Shown: positions 24,611 through 36,876 of the stretch, one piece after another
Position numbering within the stretch: the first letter of the stretch is position 1
How the letters are laid out: every line of letters starts with the position of its first letter
DNA from: Phellopilus nigrolimitatus
Taxonomy: Eukaryota > Basidiomycota > Agaricomycetes > Hymenochaetales > Hymenochaetaceae
Assembly: GCA_021029095.1 (NCBI GenBank)
Contig: JAJOHG010000006.1
Coordinates: 1,116,001 to 1,180,000, forward strand
DNA: 64,000 nucleotides
Direction: 5' to 3'
Made by a program: the position numbers and the translations under genes
The notes under the pieces: generated by a model
Told to the model about the DNA's origin: nothing
Database searches by the model: none
Seen by the model: only the letters and a program-made list of their open reading frames with translations

Positions 24611-26538
24611 TCAACCAGAGTACGACGGTGGCTGATCTGGCCCTAACACACGACCACCATCAGTATGGACAACTACACCCGTGCTCAGGCGTCTTTGTCC
24701 ACGCGCCGTCTGCTGCGACGGGGTTGCTGACGCTTGCGAGTATACGGAGCGGGAAGACACGCTATCCTGATGCTGGAGACGCTGTTTCTCCGTCTCGGTA
24801 CGAGGGAACGACGTCGGGGGCCCCGGCGCTCCCGCCATCGCGCCCGCGAAGGACGCCGCCCCGGCGCCTTGGCTCCTGTTGCCGCCTGACGAGCCTGGAG
24901 ATCCGGGTGAAACGGGGGATGTCGGCGGAGAACTAGACGGGTCTGGTTGGTTCGCGACAAAGAGCGTACCGCGCGGGGCTGCGAGACTCATCGGGCTGTC
25001 TGGATCGGTCGGAGACGGCATAGAAAGCGACGGGCCAGAGTTGATCGCGACGCCCAGGGGACCAGGGCTTCCGCCCCTCCCGCCCGCCGTAGAAGCAGCC
25101 GCGGAAGGTGAGGGGGACAGGCCAGCGACGGAGCCGGCAGCAGCACCATCTCTCGCACTCGCAGTAAAGCTATTAGGCCGTGAGCTAGAAGCGCTGGGTG
25201 TGTTGCTGTTCATCAGAGGTACTTCGCTCGGACTTCGGTTGTGTCCACCCAAAGACCGAGCAGTTGGTGTCGGAGTAACTCCTGCGTTGAGTGAGGGAGG
25301 AGAGAGCATGTTCGCTGCACCGACCAGGCCGTAGACATACGGCTTAGGCTCGGTATTCGCTTCGGGGGGATTCGAGTGAACGGGTTCATCCTCCATGTCC
25401 AGCATGCGGCTGCGGTCGCGACGCACATGAGTGATAGGATTGGCACCTGAGTACTCGTCGTAATCTTTCTCCAATATATCGTCCCAGTTTGGGCGACGAC
25501 GGCTGCACAAAACACCGATTACATATTCGCAGAAGACAAAAAAGAGGAAATAAATGCGCACCACCAAAACCATATCCCTCCTACAAGTGCAAGTAAACCA
25601 AAGAATCCTCCCACGGACCCGCCAATTATCGGAGCAAGATTAGAGCTCGTCGACCCACTCCCTCCATTCGCACTTGATTGTATCGTTGCTTGCGGCACGA
25701 AGGACGTCAGGACGACACTCGTTGCGGCCAGAGTACTGGTCACCACTTGCAAAGTCTCAGTCACCGAACCATCGGGAAGTGTCGTGTTAAACGCCGAAGT
25801 AAATGTTGTGGTCGGCGTAGTGAGCGCAGTTGTCAGTGACGTGGAGAATTGAGTCGTAGAAGATGGAGGGGAGGACGTTGGAGGTGTGCTAGACGGCGTA
25901 GTAGAAGTTGTGCTCTTGCTAGAAGTGCTTGTAGACGTCGTTGTCGTGGTGTCTCCGTTGGAGGTTGTACATGGCGCAAAGAGTGTATTGGTGGCCTCTG
26001 TCGAGGTGAAGAATGTGGTGACTTCGAAGGGCACCTGCGTTGTGCTCACTGAGCCTTTACAAAAATGAGAAAATGAGATCCAAAAAAGACTCTTGTTGTC
26101 TGACGTACCTGGTATGACACTCGTAGACGTGATGACTGTCGAGGATGCGCACAGTCCACCGCTCCCACTCGAGAGCGAGAGGGAATCCAAACAGGAGGTG
26201 ACGACGCCCGTGCTCGTCTGGCCTGCGAGGGTCGTGACCTGTGCCGAGAAGGAGGTCGACACCGAGCTGGACGTTACCGTCGCGAATTGAGTGGCCGTGG
26301 GTGTCGAAACGCAGGACATGGCTCGAACCAAGCTAACGAGCACGAGTGCAGCAAAGTCTGAGTCTAGCGTAGCACGCCTCTTGGACGGCACTGTATCGGA
26401 GGTAATTCGCGCTGTGCAAGTGCGGTGAATAGGAGGGATAGGGGGAGCAGAAAGAAACGTGAGGCTCGAAAAACGCGCAGCACGCAGTACAGCCTCAGGT
26501 TTGCCATTCGTGGACATGGTCACGTCACGTTGCAACAT
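24611..26538 (-). CDS. Ser/Thr-rich single-pass membrane protein
   Basis: Likely a plasma-membrane or cell-wall sensor-like glycoprotein. It is encoded on the minus strand in three exons, the outer frames joined by introns near 26105-26055 and 25565-25505. After a hydrophobic stretch (FAALVLVSLVRAMSC) that could be a signal peptide comes an ectodomain of about 250 residues built almost wholly of Ser, Thr, Pro and Val, expected to be heavily O-glycosylated. Then a Gly-rich entry and membrane helix (IIGGSVGGFFGLLALVGGIW) lead into a cytosolic tail that begins CRRRPNWDDILEKDYDEYS and is Ser/Pro/Gly-rich, ending PPSYSG. The arrangement resembles Mid2/Wsc-like or SKG6-type fungal proteins, without a WSC domain. 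The true start is unclear because the first ATG adds an odd 75-residue leader. Confidence 0.7.
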
Positions 26539-27533
26539 TGTCCGATCTCGCGAGCCACATTCTCGTGTCGCTTATTCAAGGACGTCGATCATCGTCGATC
26601 CTGTGGTCTTCCGATCCTAAGCGATAATTATCTACAAAGCTTGTTATCTTCTCTGCTGTATTCTCTGCTGCGCTTGCCTTTCGCGAGTTTAGCGAGGGGC
26701 TGGTGTAAGTGAGCATTTTCGCGCACACCAGCTCGGTTCTCACCTCGGCCAAATAAACCCGGCATGTGTTGATCTGGCCGCGGTGCATGCCCAAAGCGCT
26801 CAGGATACGTATGATGGTACGGACTTAACTTTCTGCCGCGATCCTACCATGCTGTCTTCCCTGGATGTCTCCGAGGATACATATCTCGCCTTGGTGCTCC
26901 TAGATGCCCAAGAGATCTTTTTCCCGTAATATAGAGTCTAGACAACTAGGCTTGAAATGGAACAGGGAAGGATTTATTGAAGGCATGTGTCACATTGAAG
27001 AGGAAAGGAAGCCGGAAACGTCCTCCGAGACTAGCTACGTAGTAAAATAGTTTCGTCTGTCGGACATGAAGATCCAGCGACCTTCCTTCCTCAGATTTAG
27101 TACTACGATGCGGTTCCAGCGGGTTCTCGGCCGATTCATCTTAGGTTACTCTCGTAAATGTGTAAGACTCGATAGGTATATCAATTTCGAGCAGACAATA
27201 GAACTCAATAATCCCAAAAACAAAACAAGGAAGTGAATAACATCTCGTAAAACGGCAGACGAAAAAGAAAAAGAAAAAACACTATAAGGAAGGGATAGCG
27301 AGGTGTTGATTGTAAAGTAGGAAGACACAGAAAGATAAAATAGGATAGGAGATGATATGCTAACCAAACGGTGCCGCAGCTCAAAGAAATAGAATGAGAA
27401 ATGAGAGGTGAAGAGCGGACAAGAACAAGATACTACAACCAATCATAAAGATAGAAAACGAATGTGGTCATTAACGGAAACACGAAGCTCCTTTTTGATT
27501 TTTTGCTTCTTCAGCCCGATGTGCGTGCCTAAG
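26539..27533. other. Intergenic, nothing recognised
   Basis: This is the 5' flank of the membrane-protein gene and 3' flank of the next minus-strand gene. The open frame at 27146-27442 is low-complexity Ser/Phe and probably not coding. Confidence 0.5.
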
Positions 27534-28688
27534 CTACTCCTCGCCCGTGCCGCCCCCTGCCGATCTGGTGACATGGACTTCCACCGTCGTCCTTATTTCG
27601 TCATGCACGCGGGCGAGTTCTAGATCTTCTTCATCTCCCAGGACGGTGTCGTATGCGAGAACAAACTGTTCGATGCCGTGTTCGTCATCCGAGCTTTCCA
27701 TGATCGTCTTCGTCATCGGGTCCTCATCTTTTCGCCGCCGCCACTGCCCATCCACCTCAGGCTCTGAGTCCGACTCCTCGTCGTCATGTCCTAGCGACAT
27801 ATCAGAGCTCGCCGGGCCGATCGCGCTTATTGTCCGCTGACGCCCTCGCCAACTGAAGCTCTTCTTCAAACCTGCTGGACGCGAAGGTGCCTGATCGGAG
27901 TCGACGTTGTCTGTATTGCCGGCTTTGAGTCGCGGTTGGGATATCCGCCGCCAGATCACCTTCGTTGCGACGTTCAGCATTTTCCCAAGTGCAACGAGTG
28001 GATCCTCCGCTCCTCCCGAGTCCTCCTTGCCCTCTCTCGACTGCGTGTTGGGCTTATCACCGACGGTAACTTCTGATGCAGTTCGTGGCTCCTCGTACAC
28101 AGGAACGTTGGTGGAGTAATCGTAGTATGAAAGATTGTCCTGGTACTGCCGCCGCTGACGAAGGATAGCTCCACGTGCTGCAATGCCGAGTGGCCGGGTG
28201 CTATTCCGCACACGCGGCTCGATGGAAGGAAGAGGCGCAAATGAGACGCATGGCGATGCAGACGCCGACACGGAGGACATGGTGGTCGCGCGCGTGCGTG
28301 TTGAGGACGCCGCCGAGACAGAACCAGAGCTCGAGCTCGAGGTGGAAGTCGTGCTTGACCGCACGCTCCGTGTCACCCCGAGCGATTGTGAGTCGCTGTG
28401 CAAATTCAGCGCCCCGGATTCCGACACATCTATCGGAGACGTTGTAGCTACCGCCGGGGTAACCTCTGTGATGGGATCCGAAGTGATAAGAATGCTCCGC
28501 GGGCGGGGACGCCCCAAGGAACCTGTGGAGGCATGACGCCTACATACACCTGCGGCCGTCGGATGGAAGGGTGGCGCAACGCACAAGCGACTTGCAGTTG
28601 CAAGAGACTCTGAAGATGATCGCCCGGCGATGGGAGTAGAGGTCGGAGGGCCGTTGGCGGGGAATCGTGATGCATAATTGCCAGTCAT
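27534..28688 (-). CDS. Uncharacterised 384-residue protein
   Basis: A single open frame with a clear start (MTGNYASRFPANGPP) and stop. The N-terminal half is Ser/Thr/Arg-rich and disordered. A more ordered middle reads RGAILRQRRQYQDNLSYYDY and LGKMLNVATKVIWRRI, then a Ser-rich basic part (LKKSFSWRGRQRTIS) and an acidic C-terminus (DDEESDSEPEVDG, DTVLGDEEDLELARVHDEI). I recognise no domain. The single long exon with sustained protein-like composition supports a real gene. It is divergent from NAA20 with a 653-base gap. Confidence 0.65.
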   Translation of the reverse strand: MTGNYASRFPANGPPTSTPIAGRSSSESLATASRLCVAPPFHPTAAGVCRRHASTGSLGRPRPRSILITSDPITEVTPAVATTSPIDVSESGALNLHSDSQSLGVTRSVRSSTTSTSSSSSGSVSAASSTRTRATTMSSVSASASPCVSFAPLPSIEPRVRNSTRPLGIAARGAILRQRRQYQDNLSYYDYSTNVPVYEEPRTASEVTVGDKPNTQSREGKEDSGGAEDPLVALGKMLNVATKVIWRRISQPRLKAGNTDNVDSDQAPSRPAGLKKSFSWRGRQRTISAIGPASSDMSLGHDDEESDSEPEVDGQWRRRKDEDPMTKTIMESSDDEHGIEQFVLAYDTVLGDEEDLELARVHDEIRTTVEVHVTRSAGGGTGEE

Positions 28689-29341
28689 TGTAGTTGTACC
28701 TATATCAGTGGCAGTCTGCTATCGCCGTCAGCAGGGGAGAAAAGAGACTCGCAACAGGACGAAAAGGAAGACGGATTGAAAACGAGGCACCGAAACGACA
28801 ATAGGCCAAAACAGAGCCAAAACCGGTTAGAAATGTGTGCGCGCTTCGCGCTAACATATAGAGTGAAACGACTGAGTCCAACGCCTTCGGGTGAAAAAGA
28901 AAAGAGGGAGATGTCAAGAGTCGAGGTGATGGGGTGGCGACGAAGTGACAAAGCGACGGAACGACGGATCCGACGTCCAAACGCCAAAGCCGCGTCGCTA
29001 AGCGCAGAACTGTGCCGACTGTGCCTAACATCAGAAAAAAACAAAGGAATGAATAAATAAATTACAGATAATTCATGGTGAATAAACCTGAGCTTTTCGT
29101 TACTGTCCAGGCTCTAACAGAACACTCGCTGCTGCGTGTCGCATTGACTCGCAATGACCTCGAGTCTCGATGCTGTATTTATTTTGTTTCCGACTCGCTC
29201 TTGTTTCCGAGAGCTCGGGAGCCCTGCTCTGCTTTAGGAACGGTACTTACTCACGCCACATTTTGCTCATGCCAGCGATACATAGGGATTAGCTGCCCAT
29301 ACATCTGCTATCTGCACGTCGAGTACTGAGCAGAAACCACG
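28689..29341. promoter_or_regulatory. Divergent spacer, unknown gene / NAA20
   Basis: This 653-base region holds the promoters of two divergent genes. It is mixed in composition with no clear TATA box or repeated motif. Frames within it are shadows or random. Confidence 0.4.
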
Positions 29342-30062
29342 ATGAGCGTACTTAGGGCATTCCGTGCGGCCGATCTCTTCAAGTTCAACAACGTGTAAGC
29401 TCAATGCACCGTCCGGATTTTGAATGTACCGTGCTGAATGAAAATGTACCGACGTGAAGCAACCTCGATGTGTGGACGGAAACGTACGGCATCACCTTTT
29501 ACCTCTCCTACCTCTCGCGCTGGCCGGACCTGTGCTGTGTCCAGGAGGCGCCCAATGGGCGGGTCATGGGCTACGGTATGTCTCTGTCTTTTCGACTCTA
29601 GATTGCCATGATCATTCAATTGCACCAGTCATCGGCAAGGCGGAAGGCGAAAATGTTGAATGGCACGGGCACGTCACCGCTCTGACAGTTGCGCCCGAAT
29701 ACCGCCACCTCTCGCTGGGCCGTAAACTCATGAACCTCCTCGAGCTGGTCTCCGACGAGACCTACCGCGGCTTCTTCGTGGACCTCTACGTCCGTTGCAA
29801 TAACACCGTTGCAATAGGAATGTATGAAGCACTTGGATATAGTGTTTATCGACGAGTGAGAGAGTATTATGGATCCGTCGGTCCTGGGATGAAGGACGAG
29901 GAAGATGCGTTTGGCGAGTGCTCTTCTTTTAAAAAAAGGAACTTATAGACTGATTAGATATGACTTTCAGATATGCGGAAACCTCTATCTCGAGACCCAA
30001 CACGGCGATCGGTCAGGTCAAATGGCAGAGACCTCATTGTCAGCGCACACGATGTCTCATAG
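29342..30062 (+). CDS. NAA20: N-terminal acetyltransferase B catalytic subunit
   Basis: GNAT-fold catalytic subunit of NatB, which acetylates nascent proteins starting Met-Asp, Met-Glu, Met-Asn or Met-Gln at the ribosome. Four exons (29342-29394, 29460-29575, 29629-29913, 29971-30062) total 546 nt, giving 181 residues, the usual size. The start MSVLRAFRAADLFKFNNVN is the family signature; VWTETYGITFYLSYLSRWPD and HVTALTVAPEYRHLSLGRKL (acetyl-CoA region), then FVDLYVRCNN and YEALGYSVYRRV follow. The last intron (29914-29970) has a GC donor (G|GCGAGT) rather than GT; only this choice restores the conserved C-terminus DMRKPLSRDPTRRSVR. Without it the frame stops at 29948 in an unrelated sequence. 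Confidence 0.95.
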
Positions 30063-30178
30063 AACAACATACTTCGTCTACTCTACATGCAAAGAAAAAA
30101 ATAATTTGCTAGGAATACAAAACTTACATATTGAGATACATCCTCTTCCTCTGAAATAAGAATTGATTAACCGTACAT

Positions 30179-33100
30179 TCAAATCGACAACGGTGGAGGC
30201 TCCTCGGGTCCTATAGGCAGGTTCGCCAGAATCTCATCATAAAATACCGACAGCTTTTTTCGATCCTGGCAAAACTCGTGCATTTGCAATCGCAGTTCCT
30301 CTGCCACAGCGGCCGGACGGAGGCCTCTGTTTTGCAAGCTCGCTCCAGCTCTTCCAGGCCCCATCAGCCGATTGGTGAGGAAGAGAAACCCCTCCGCGCC
30401 GCCGAGCACCTGCACGAAGGCGACACCCGAGCGGTGCACGAACTGCGAGTGCGTGAACTCGTTCCGGCGATACGAGTAAAAGACCTCGACGCGGCTCGGG
30501 TACAGATCCGTCGCCTCGATGTCGAGGATGAAACCGAAGCGCCCCAGAAGCGCGTACTCGAAGAAATACTGCGCTGGCGTCGACGCCCCGACGTCTCCGT
30601 CTGCGCCGATGACCTGCAGACGCTTCTCGAGATCAGGCACGACGGGCGGTGGGAGCGCGAGGCGCACGGGAAAGCAGCTCTGGAACGGGTTGCGCTCGCG
30701 GATGTCTGAAATCTGCGTAACGTATGCCTCGACGAGCTTGAGTCCGTGTCGCTCGATCTTTGCACCCCATGCACGCAACTGCTCTTCGATGGTCCGTGCA
30801 GGTCGTCCCTAGCCAGTGCAATTCGAAGTGAAAGACATTCGCGGGGTTGTGTATCAGATCGTAGTGCAGGATAACGCTCTCTGCTTGGTCGCTCTTCTGC
30901 CGCGAGGTTAAGCGAAGTTAAGTTGCTAAGAACAAGTGGAAAGAAGAAAATACGTACCTTGCTTGGATCGACATCCATGACCATCGTCTGGCTGAGAACA
31001 AGACGCTTGTGTTTCCTTTGTGTGGTTGCGCTCTTCGATACGCCGCCCGGGTAGTAGCTCATCGGTCGTCCATTCTTGTCTTCGCCAGATACATGGCGCA
31101 ACGCTACCGACGGGAATCCCCATCCACGCCCCGACTTCGGTGTGCGGGGAATAGCGTATTCGCTCTTTAGACGGTAGAAGTAGTGCCTGTATTTCCTTTA
31201 ATCTCGAAATGAAATTCATAAATATAAACAAAAAGGCTCACCCATCAAGGAATCCGTGCCTACCACGACAATGTTCGAAGAGACCCTGCTCGACCAGCTT
31301 GATTCCCCAATCCTGAGCTTGCTCTCTTGTTGATACGTCTCGGAACTCTCTACATAGCCAACTCGTAAAGTCATAGCCCGTAAACGAATCCTCATACACC
31401 CTTGTATGCCATCTGTGATCCTTTATTGGCAGACCACGGTCTTCGCGCATGAGCTTCGCAATGGACGTCAGGTCCATCTCCGCAATCTCGCGCTCACTTT
31501 TCAGTTTTTTCCCAAGCGGGCCCGACGCCATGATGTTTTCGAGTTGCGATACGAGGTGTTCGTCATTCACGCTCGCCGTCGGACTGAGGTACGTCGGTAA
31601 GAAACGCAGAGGTGGGTAGACGACACCCTTCTCCTTCTCAGCGGGCAGCAAAAAACGAAGTTTCGACCACATCTCAGCGAGCTTATCAGACCCGAGTAGC
31701 CGCGTTTCCTCATCGTTAAGCTTCTCGCCCGATATGCCAACCGTAGGCGGTGGAGCGTCGAGCGTGGGAATCACGATAAAGCGTGTACGCCAGTACCTCA
31801 AGGACTCGCTGAACTGATGCTCGTAACCAGCGATCAGCATGTCGAGGCGGTTCCAGCCATAGTTTTCCAGCCCATTCGTTCCGAAGGATGTGGATAATTC
31901 CGTGTATCCAACACCGAGCTTCGGCCATACGAGGCATTTGTAGCTAAACGGCGGAGTCGGTGGCATCCGCCTTACATACCTACGGACTTGGATGGCCTCG
32001 CCATTGTACGAGATGCGATGAATCTCGTTGCTCACGCTGAGAAAGACGGGTTCAATATTTGTCTGGAAGATGTCGGATGCGCCTGCAGGCTTGGGCGTTT
32101 GGTTGTCATCCAGTGTGAAATACTTCAAGCTGTTTTCCCTCCTGTGATTCTCTTTTTCGTCAATTTTTGGACGGACGATGAATTGGAAGCCCTGTACGAG
32201 GCGTAGGGAGGCCATACCCCTCATGACGACTAGAGCCCAAGCTCGCCGCGCCTCGTCGATGCTCTCCTTGCCGGTAGTCGGCGGTTTCACCAGAAATGAT
32301 TTCATCTCAGGTGGGTCAATGACGAACTCATACGAAAAAACATCATATGAAGTTTCGAGTTCAGATCTCGTTGGGAAGTACGCCGTTGTTAAAGGAAGAC
32401 ATCCGGGTGTGACCATCGATTTCCACTTGATCTGATGTTTGTAGAGTGGCTGGGGGAACATATGCTGCCAACGAGAGGCTAGAGACGTCTGAACATATGG
32501 CATAGACACGTTGGAGCGCAGAGGGTTAGTTCTGACATTAGGAGACGACGCAGCCATGGGCACGTTCAAAGACGTGATCGCCGAACGCCGGGTTACGAAG
32601 GCTGGGTCCTCTCTTGATCTCGGAGACGCTCCCAATGGAGAGTGACGTACCAATGTCGCGCTTCGGGAAGAAGTTGAGACCTCTTCTTCTGAATTTTGAC
32701 CGAGCATGGAGCGCCGTGTCGGTGTATTACGAATAGCCATTGGTCTGGGAGTACGCGATTGAGGCATAGGTACTGAAGACATAACAGGGGAACGGGACGG
32801 AGGAGTCGGTATGCGTGTCGCTGAGGAACTAGCGACAGCTGATGTTGGAGAGACTTCTGTACTTGAAGAACTAGAAACGCGTGTAGGACGCGAAGAAGTT
32901 CGGAAGGGGTTGAAGAGCCAGGAAGGTGTCAGTTTAGAACCTAGCGAGAGTCTAGTTGATGAGTTTTCTTGACCATGCCTTTCCTCACTCTGAGAAGTAT
33001 CTTCCGATTTACTCGTCAATATCGAGGATGAAGGCGAGCTGCTTAAGACGGTTGACATAGACGTTGCATCCTTCTCACCATCAGGTGGAAGTTCCATATA

Positions 33101-35210
33101 TATTCGTCTCGGGCTCTCTTCAATCGGCGCGATCCGAGGGGTGATAGTCGACGAACGCTGAAGAGTATATGACGGTCGCTTGTCAAGGGCGTGCGAACGG
33201 AACGACGAGGAATCCAGGATAATCGTGGCACCCGATGATGGCGTCGAGTCTCTCCCGAGATGGATAGGAGGATTCTTACTCAAGGCAAATCTCTCGAGGT
33301 CAAAAATTTCTGTTTCCACCTTGCAGGCCGCGTGATAGTCCACGGAGTTCTCATCCGCCGGTATTTTCATAAGATCCACGCTTTCAGGGAGATACGGGAC
33401 ATTGATGCTTGCGAGGACGTCGTGTTCCAATAGGCCGAGCATCTCGATCTGATGCATCCTCGCTCGTGCGATGAATCTAAAAACGAATTGTTAATCCAGT
33501 TTCTTGCAAAAGTAATACGTCGAACTACCTGTCCTGACGAAAAGGCAGATCCATTTGTTGATCCCAGAATGATATCGCGATCCAAAACGGTTCCCACCAA
33601 AAGGTAACCTTCTCTTTACCTGGAATATCGGCGACATCATCGTCGCCTCCCCACAGAGGATCATTATGCCTCCAACTGCTTCGAGAGGTTTCGATACGCG
33701 TCTCCGGCTCGAAACCTTTGAATGAGAATATCGGTGTTTGATGCAAAGGAGGCTTGGCAAGCGAAACAATGTCAACTCCAATACCCTGATCCAGTAAGCG
33801 CGTCGTGGTCATTCGTAGAAGTCGTTTAGAAACACGGTAGTATCCTGTTCCGGGTGTGACTAGAACTAAAGTAGCACCGGTGAGAGAGAGGGAGCGGTCG
33901 ACATAATGAGTTTCCATAGGGTTCAATGCGAGATTGAGTGCTTCAAGAATTGGACCTTCATGCGCGAAAGAAATGCGGCCGACCAGTTTTACCTCAGATG
34001 GATTCACCACGTCCGCGCCATATCTTGCACCCAGAGATGCACGATGATAGTGATGCGTCAACAGGATATCGCGCTGGAAGGCAACAAAGGATTCCTTTAG
34101 GCTTACTAGAGTTGGTTTCCATTCCTGCAGAACCTCGAGGTCCGTGATGACCTTGAAGAAGTCTTTGTACCAGCGCCCGTCGTCATCCTGACGAAGCGGT
34201 CCTGCGGCATAATCTATCTCAGACTCCAGATAGAACACTCTTGAGATCAGCACGATCGTGACGATGTGGTTTGTGTCCGCATTACGCCAGAGTCGGAAAA
34301 GTTCAGGTAGGAACGAGTGCACGATCTTTTCTGTATATCTTTCACCGTCACCAGCGAACTCCCAGAGTTCACGACATACTTGTATGAAGATAGTAACCTT
34401 TGCAGACAACGACCGAAATACGCTTTTTGTCAAGGAAGTGACCAGTCCAGTTGAAACCTACTAGAGACCGTCAGCCACGACATCTATGTTAGATAATAGG
34501 GATGTATACATTCTTGCCGTTGATGTATATGTTCTGTATTCTTCCCGTCGAAGAACCGACAAAATTAATTGCTTGCTTAACATGGACACATTGACCTCGA
34601 AGCTGCTTGCCAAGTCTCCACATGTCTGAACGACCCAGATATTGGTCTTGAAACACGATTTCAATGTACTCTGCGCGCATCTTGGAGCTGTCGACCTAAT
34701 AGCCTTTGTTGAGTGCGACATAAGAGTTTGATAGACAGGAGCGCGACCTTAGTTAACCTGACTGTCGTATGATTTCTCAAACCAAACGCGTCCGCGATGC
34801 TTCTCGAAACAGATATCTATGCCGCCATTATTAGCCTATACTTTAGACGAACAGCTAGAGATGCTGACTTGTAAAGTATCTCTGAGACGGGCCGCTTCTT
34901 CCCCGGGAATCTTTACAACGAAGAGGAACCCATCCTTTTCCCAGCACTCGTTACCCTCCTCGTCCCCTACAACTTCTGTTACACGTATCATATCGCCTTC
35001 AGCAACACCAGACCAATATTCCGGGTTAAAAATGACATCGACAGGAGTTGTTGTCGGATCGTGAACCCATAGTGTAAGGTCCTTGGAATTTCCAATAATG
35101 AGTGGACTGGCTAGGACGGGAGAGCGTAGCATAGATTGCACGGTACTGGACCGTTTGCGCCTATAAGGAGATGCATTCTGCGACTGAGATTCCGAGCGTG
35201 AATTTGACAT
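30179..35210 (-). CDS. IML1: IML1/DEPDC5, SEACIT (GATOR1) subunit, with a frame break
   Basis: Subunit of the vacuolar SEACIT/GATOR1 complex, the GTPase-activating brake on Gtr1 that restrains TORC1 when amino acids are short. The minus-strand start is MSNSRSESQSQNASPYRRKR at 35210. Conserved blocks follow in order: DAFGLRNHTTVRLT, FQDQYLGRSDMWRLGKQL, then RSLSAKVTIFIQVCRELWEF and AGDGERYTEKIVHSFLP (34433-33525), a 739-codon frame (33457-31238) with the Ser-rich linker and a DEP domain (HTRVYEDSFTGYDFTSWLC) near its end, then KSGRGWGFPSV and GLKLVEAYVTQISDIRERNP to the stop at 30179. Near 30800 the frame breaks: HWLGTT continues naturally as ARTIEEQLRAWG only if one base is dropped. No GT-AG intron can bridge this. 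Confidence 0.93.
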
Positions 35211-35385
35211 TGAGTTCGCAGTATCGTTGAATAGCCTAAGGATAAGTATCCATGGAATAGACGACCACAGTTTTGGTAAGAGGCGTAGAAGAGAAGGACG
35301 CACGAAAGAGCCGGCCCTAAATAACTCTGTTCGTTGTGGCCGTGGCCGGCAGTCGGTTTCAGTTGGACTGCAACTACTAGCGACG
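35211..35385. promoter_or_regulatory. Divergent promoter, IML1 / ORC6
   Basis: The start codons of IML1 and ORC6 are only 175 bases apart on opposite strands, so this short segment must carry both promoters or parts of both. No TATA box is evident. Confidence 0.55.
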
Positions 35386-36876
35386 ATGGCTGCATACCAA
35401 AATCAACTTTTGCTGCGACTCTGCGGCAAGGAAGAGACTTTGAAGGATGCCAAAGAATTATTGAACATTGCGAAGACTAAAACTGGTCCGGGCTCTGGTC
35501 ATCATCTTGGCGCGGGCGCGGTCGGTTTACCCGCAATATGCGCCTTATTAGCTTCGCAGCGGTTAGTCGAGATCAACAGGCTCGCGGTCAAGTTAACTGA
35601 TCCTCTCTTACCTAGGCTATCCAATAATGATGTCGTTGAGCAGGTCGCGCAGCAGGCCTCCTGCATGAATTCAAAACAGTTTCACGCTGCACTCAACACA
35701 GTCCGCACTGCTCTGTCGAGTTATCTACAAAAGCAAAAAGCGCGCGTCATATCCTACCAGGCGTTTTGTCGAGACTACGGCTTGAATGAGGATGCTTTGT
35801 ACTGGATGGAGGAGGTTGAGAAGGAGTTGCGGAAGAGCCACGCGTTTGAGGAACTTGACGTCGACGACGACACCGTATTGTATATGGTGTTTTATTGGAC
35901 ATGCATCGCGCTGAATGTAAGCTGATTTCTGTCTCACACGTTGGTACCGTTTTACACATTTCTTGATTAGATTCGCTCGGTGAAGCGCACCACAATCATG
36001 TCTGATTATGGCGTCAATCTTAGAGATTTTCAATCTTTGGAAGAGGTCCTAGATACCAATTGTCAGGTCGTCCGAGAAAGCATCGACAAGTTCGTCAGCG
36101 AGTCTCGTTCGGCTCGTTCGGCTCGTCTGTCGCCCGCCAAATCGCCTTCTAAAGCATCTACTCTGATGAAAACACCAACTAAGTCTACACCAGTTGCTCG
36201 GAACTTAGCTAACAGCTCGCCTTCAAAGCGCAAGGCACATCTCCCTCCTTTTCCCTCATTGTCCCCTGAGAAGAGGCCGAGGGTAAGCTCTCCTACGAAG
36301 CTCAATCGGTTGGTCGTGACTACCAATCAAACCGCCTCTACATCCACTCCGACCGCGTCGCCTCCGAAGAAAACATATGGAACCTCCTCCAGGTCGTTTT
36401 TAGATTCTCCTACAAAGACGGTCTCGCATCCTGCGATGCCACTTGACTCTCTTCCCAAACGAGCAGATTCGCCTCCGCCTCCGGTAGCCCCTGTGACTCC
36501 TGTAAAAGCGCGTGTTGTTCGTCCAGTGGTCGCGACAGAAACGACACCTTCACCGAGAAAATCGTTGAGGATAAGTTCTTCAGTGGCAGGTCCACCGACT
36601 CCGACACCAAAGCGTGGACGTCCAAGACGCTTACCCTCTCCGCCTCCAGCAGACAACGACGTCGAGATGGGCGATCCCCAGGAGGCTGATGAGGGTTCGT
36701 CTGAAGATGAAAATAGTCCTCCGCCTCCTTGTCGCCATCGCCTGCCAGCATTTTCCGATCGACTGTTCTATCACTACAGGGATCCAAGGGTCGTGAGAGA
36801 GTGGGAAACGTGCGAGAAGAATATGAAGGCGATGATCGAGAAGTACGGAAATCCACTCGGTGGAACAATGGCCTGA
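35386..36876 (+). CDS. ORC6: Origin recognition complex subunit 6
   Basis: Subunit of the complex that marks replication origins and loads MCM helicase. Two exons (35386-35916 and 35971-36876) join in phase 0 to give 478 residues. The N-terminal 100 residues (LCGKEETLKDAKELLNIAK, GAGAVGLPAICALLASQRL, NNDVVEQVAQQASCMNSKQF) match the TFIIB-like cyclin-box fold of ORC6. A second helical module (VISYQAFCRDYGLNEDALYW) follows. The middle is a Ser/Pro/Lys-rich disordered region with many SP/TP sites (SPAKSPSKAS, KTPTKSTP), plausible CDK targets. The C-terminal helix reads RDPRVVREWETCEKNMKAM. The assignment rests on the first block; the disordered half is poorly conserved in general. Confidence 0.8.

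Noticed and set aside
27146..27442. Small hydrophobic Ser/Phe-rich minus-strand protein
   Set aside because: The composition reflects an A/G-rich tract read on the other strand; no start context or homology.
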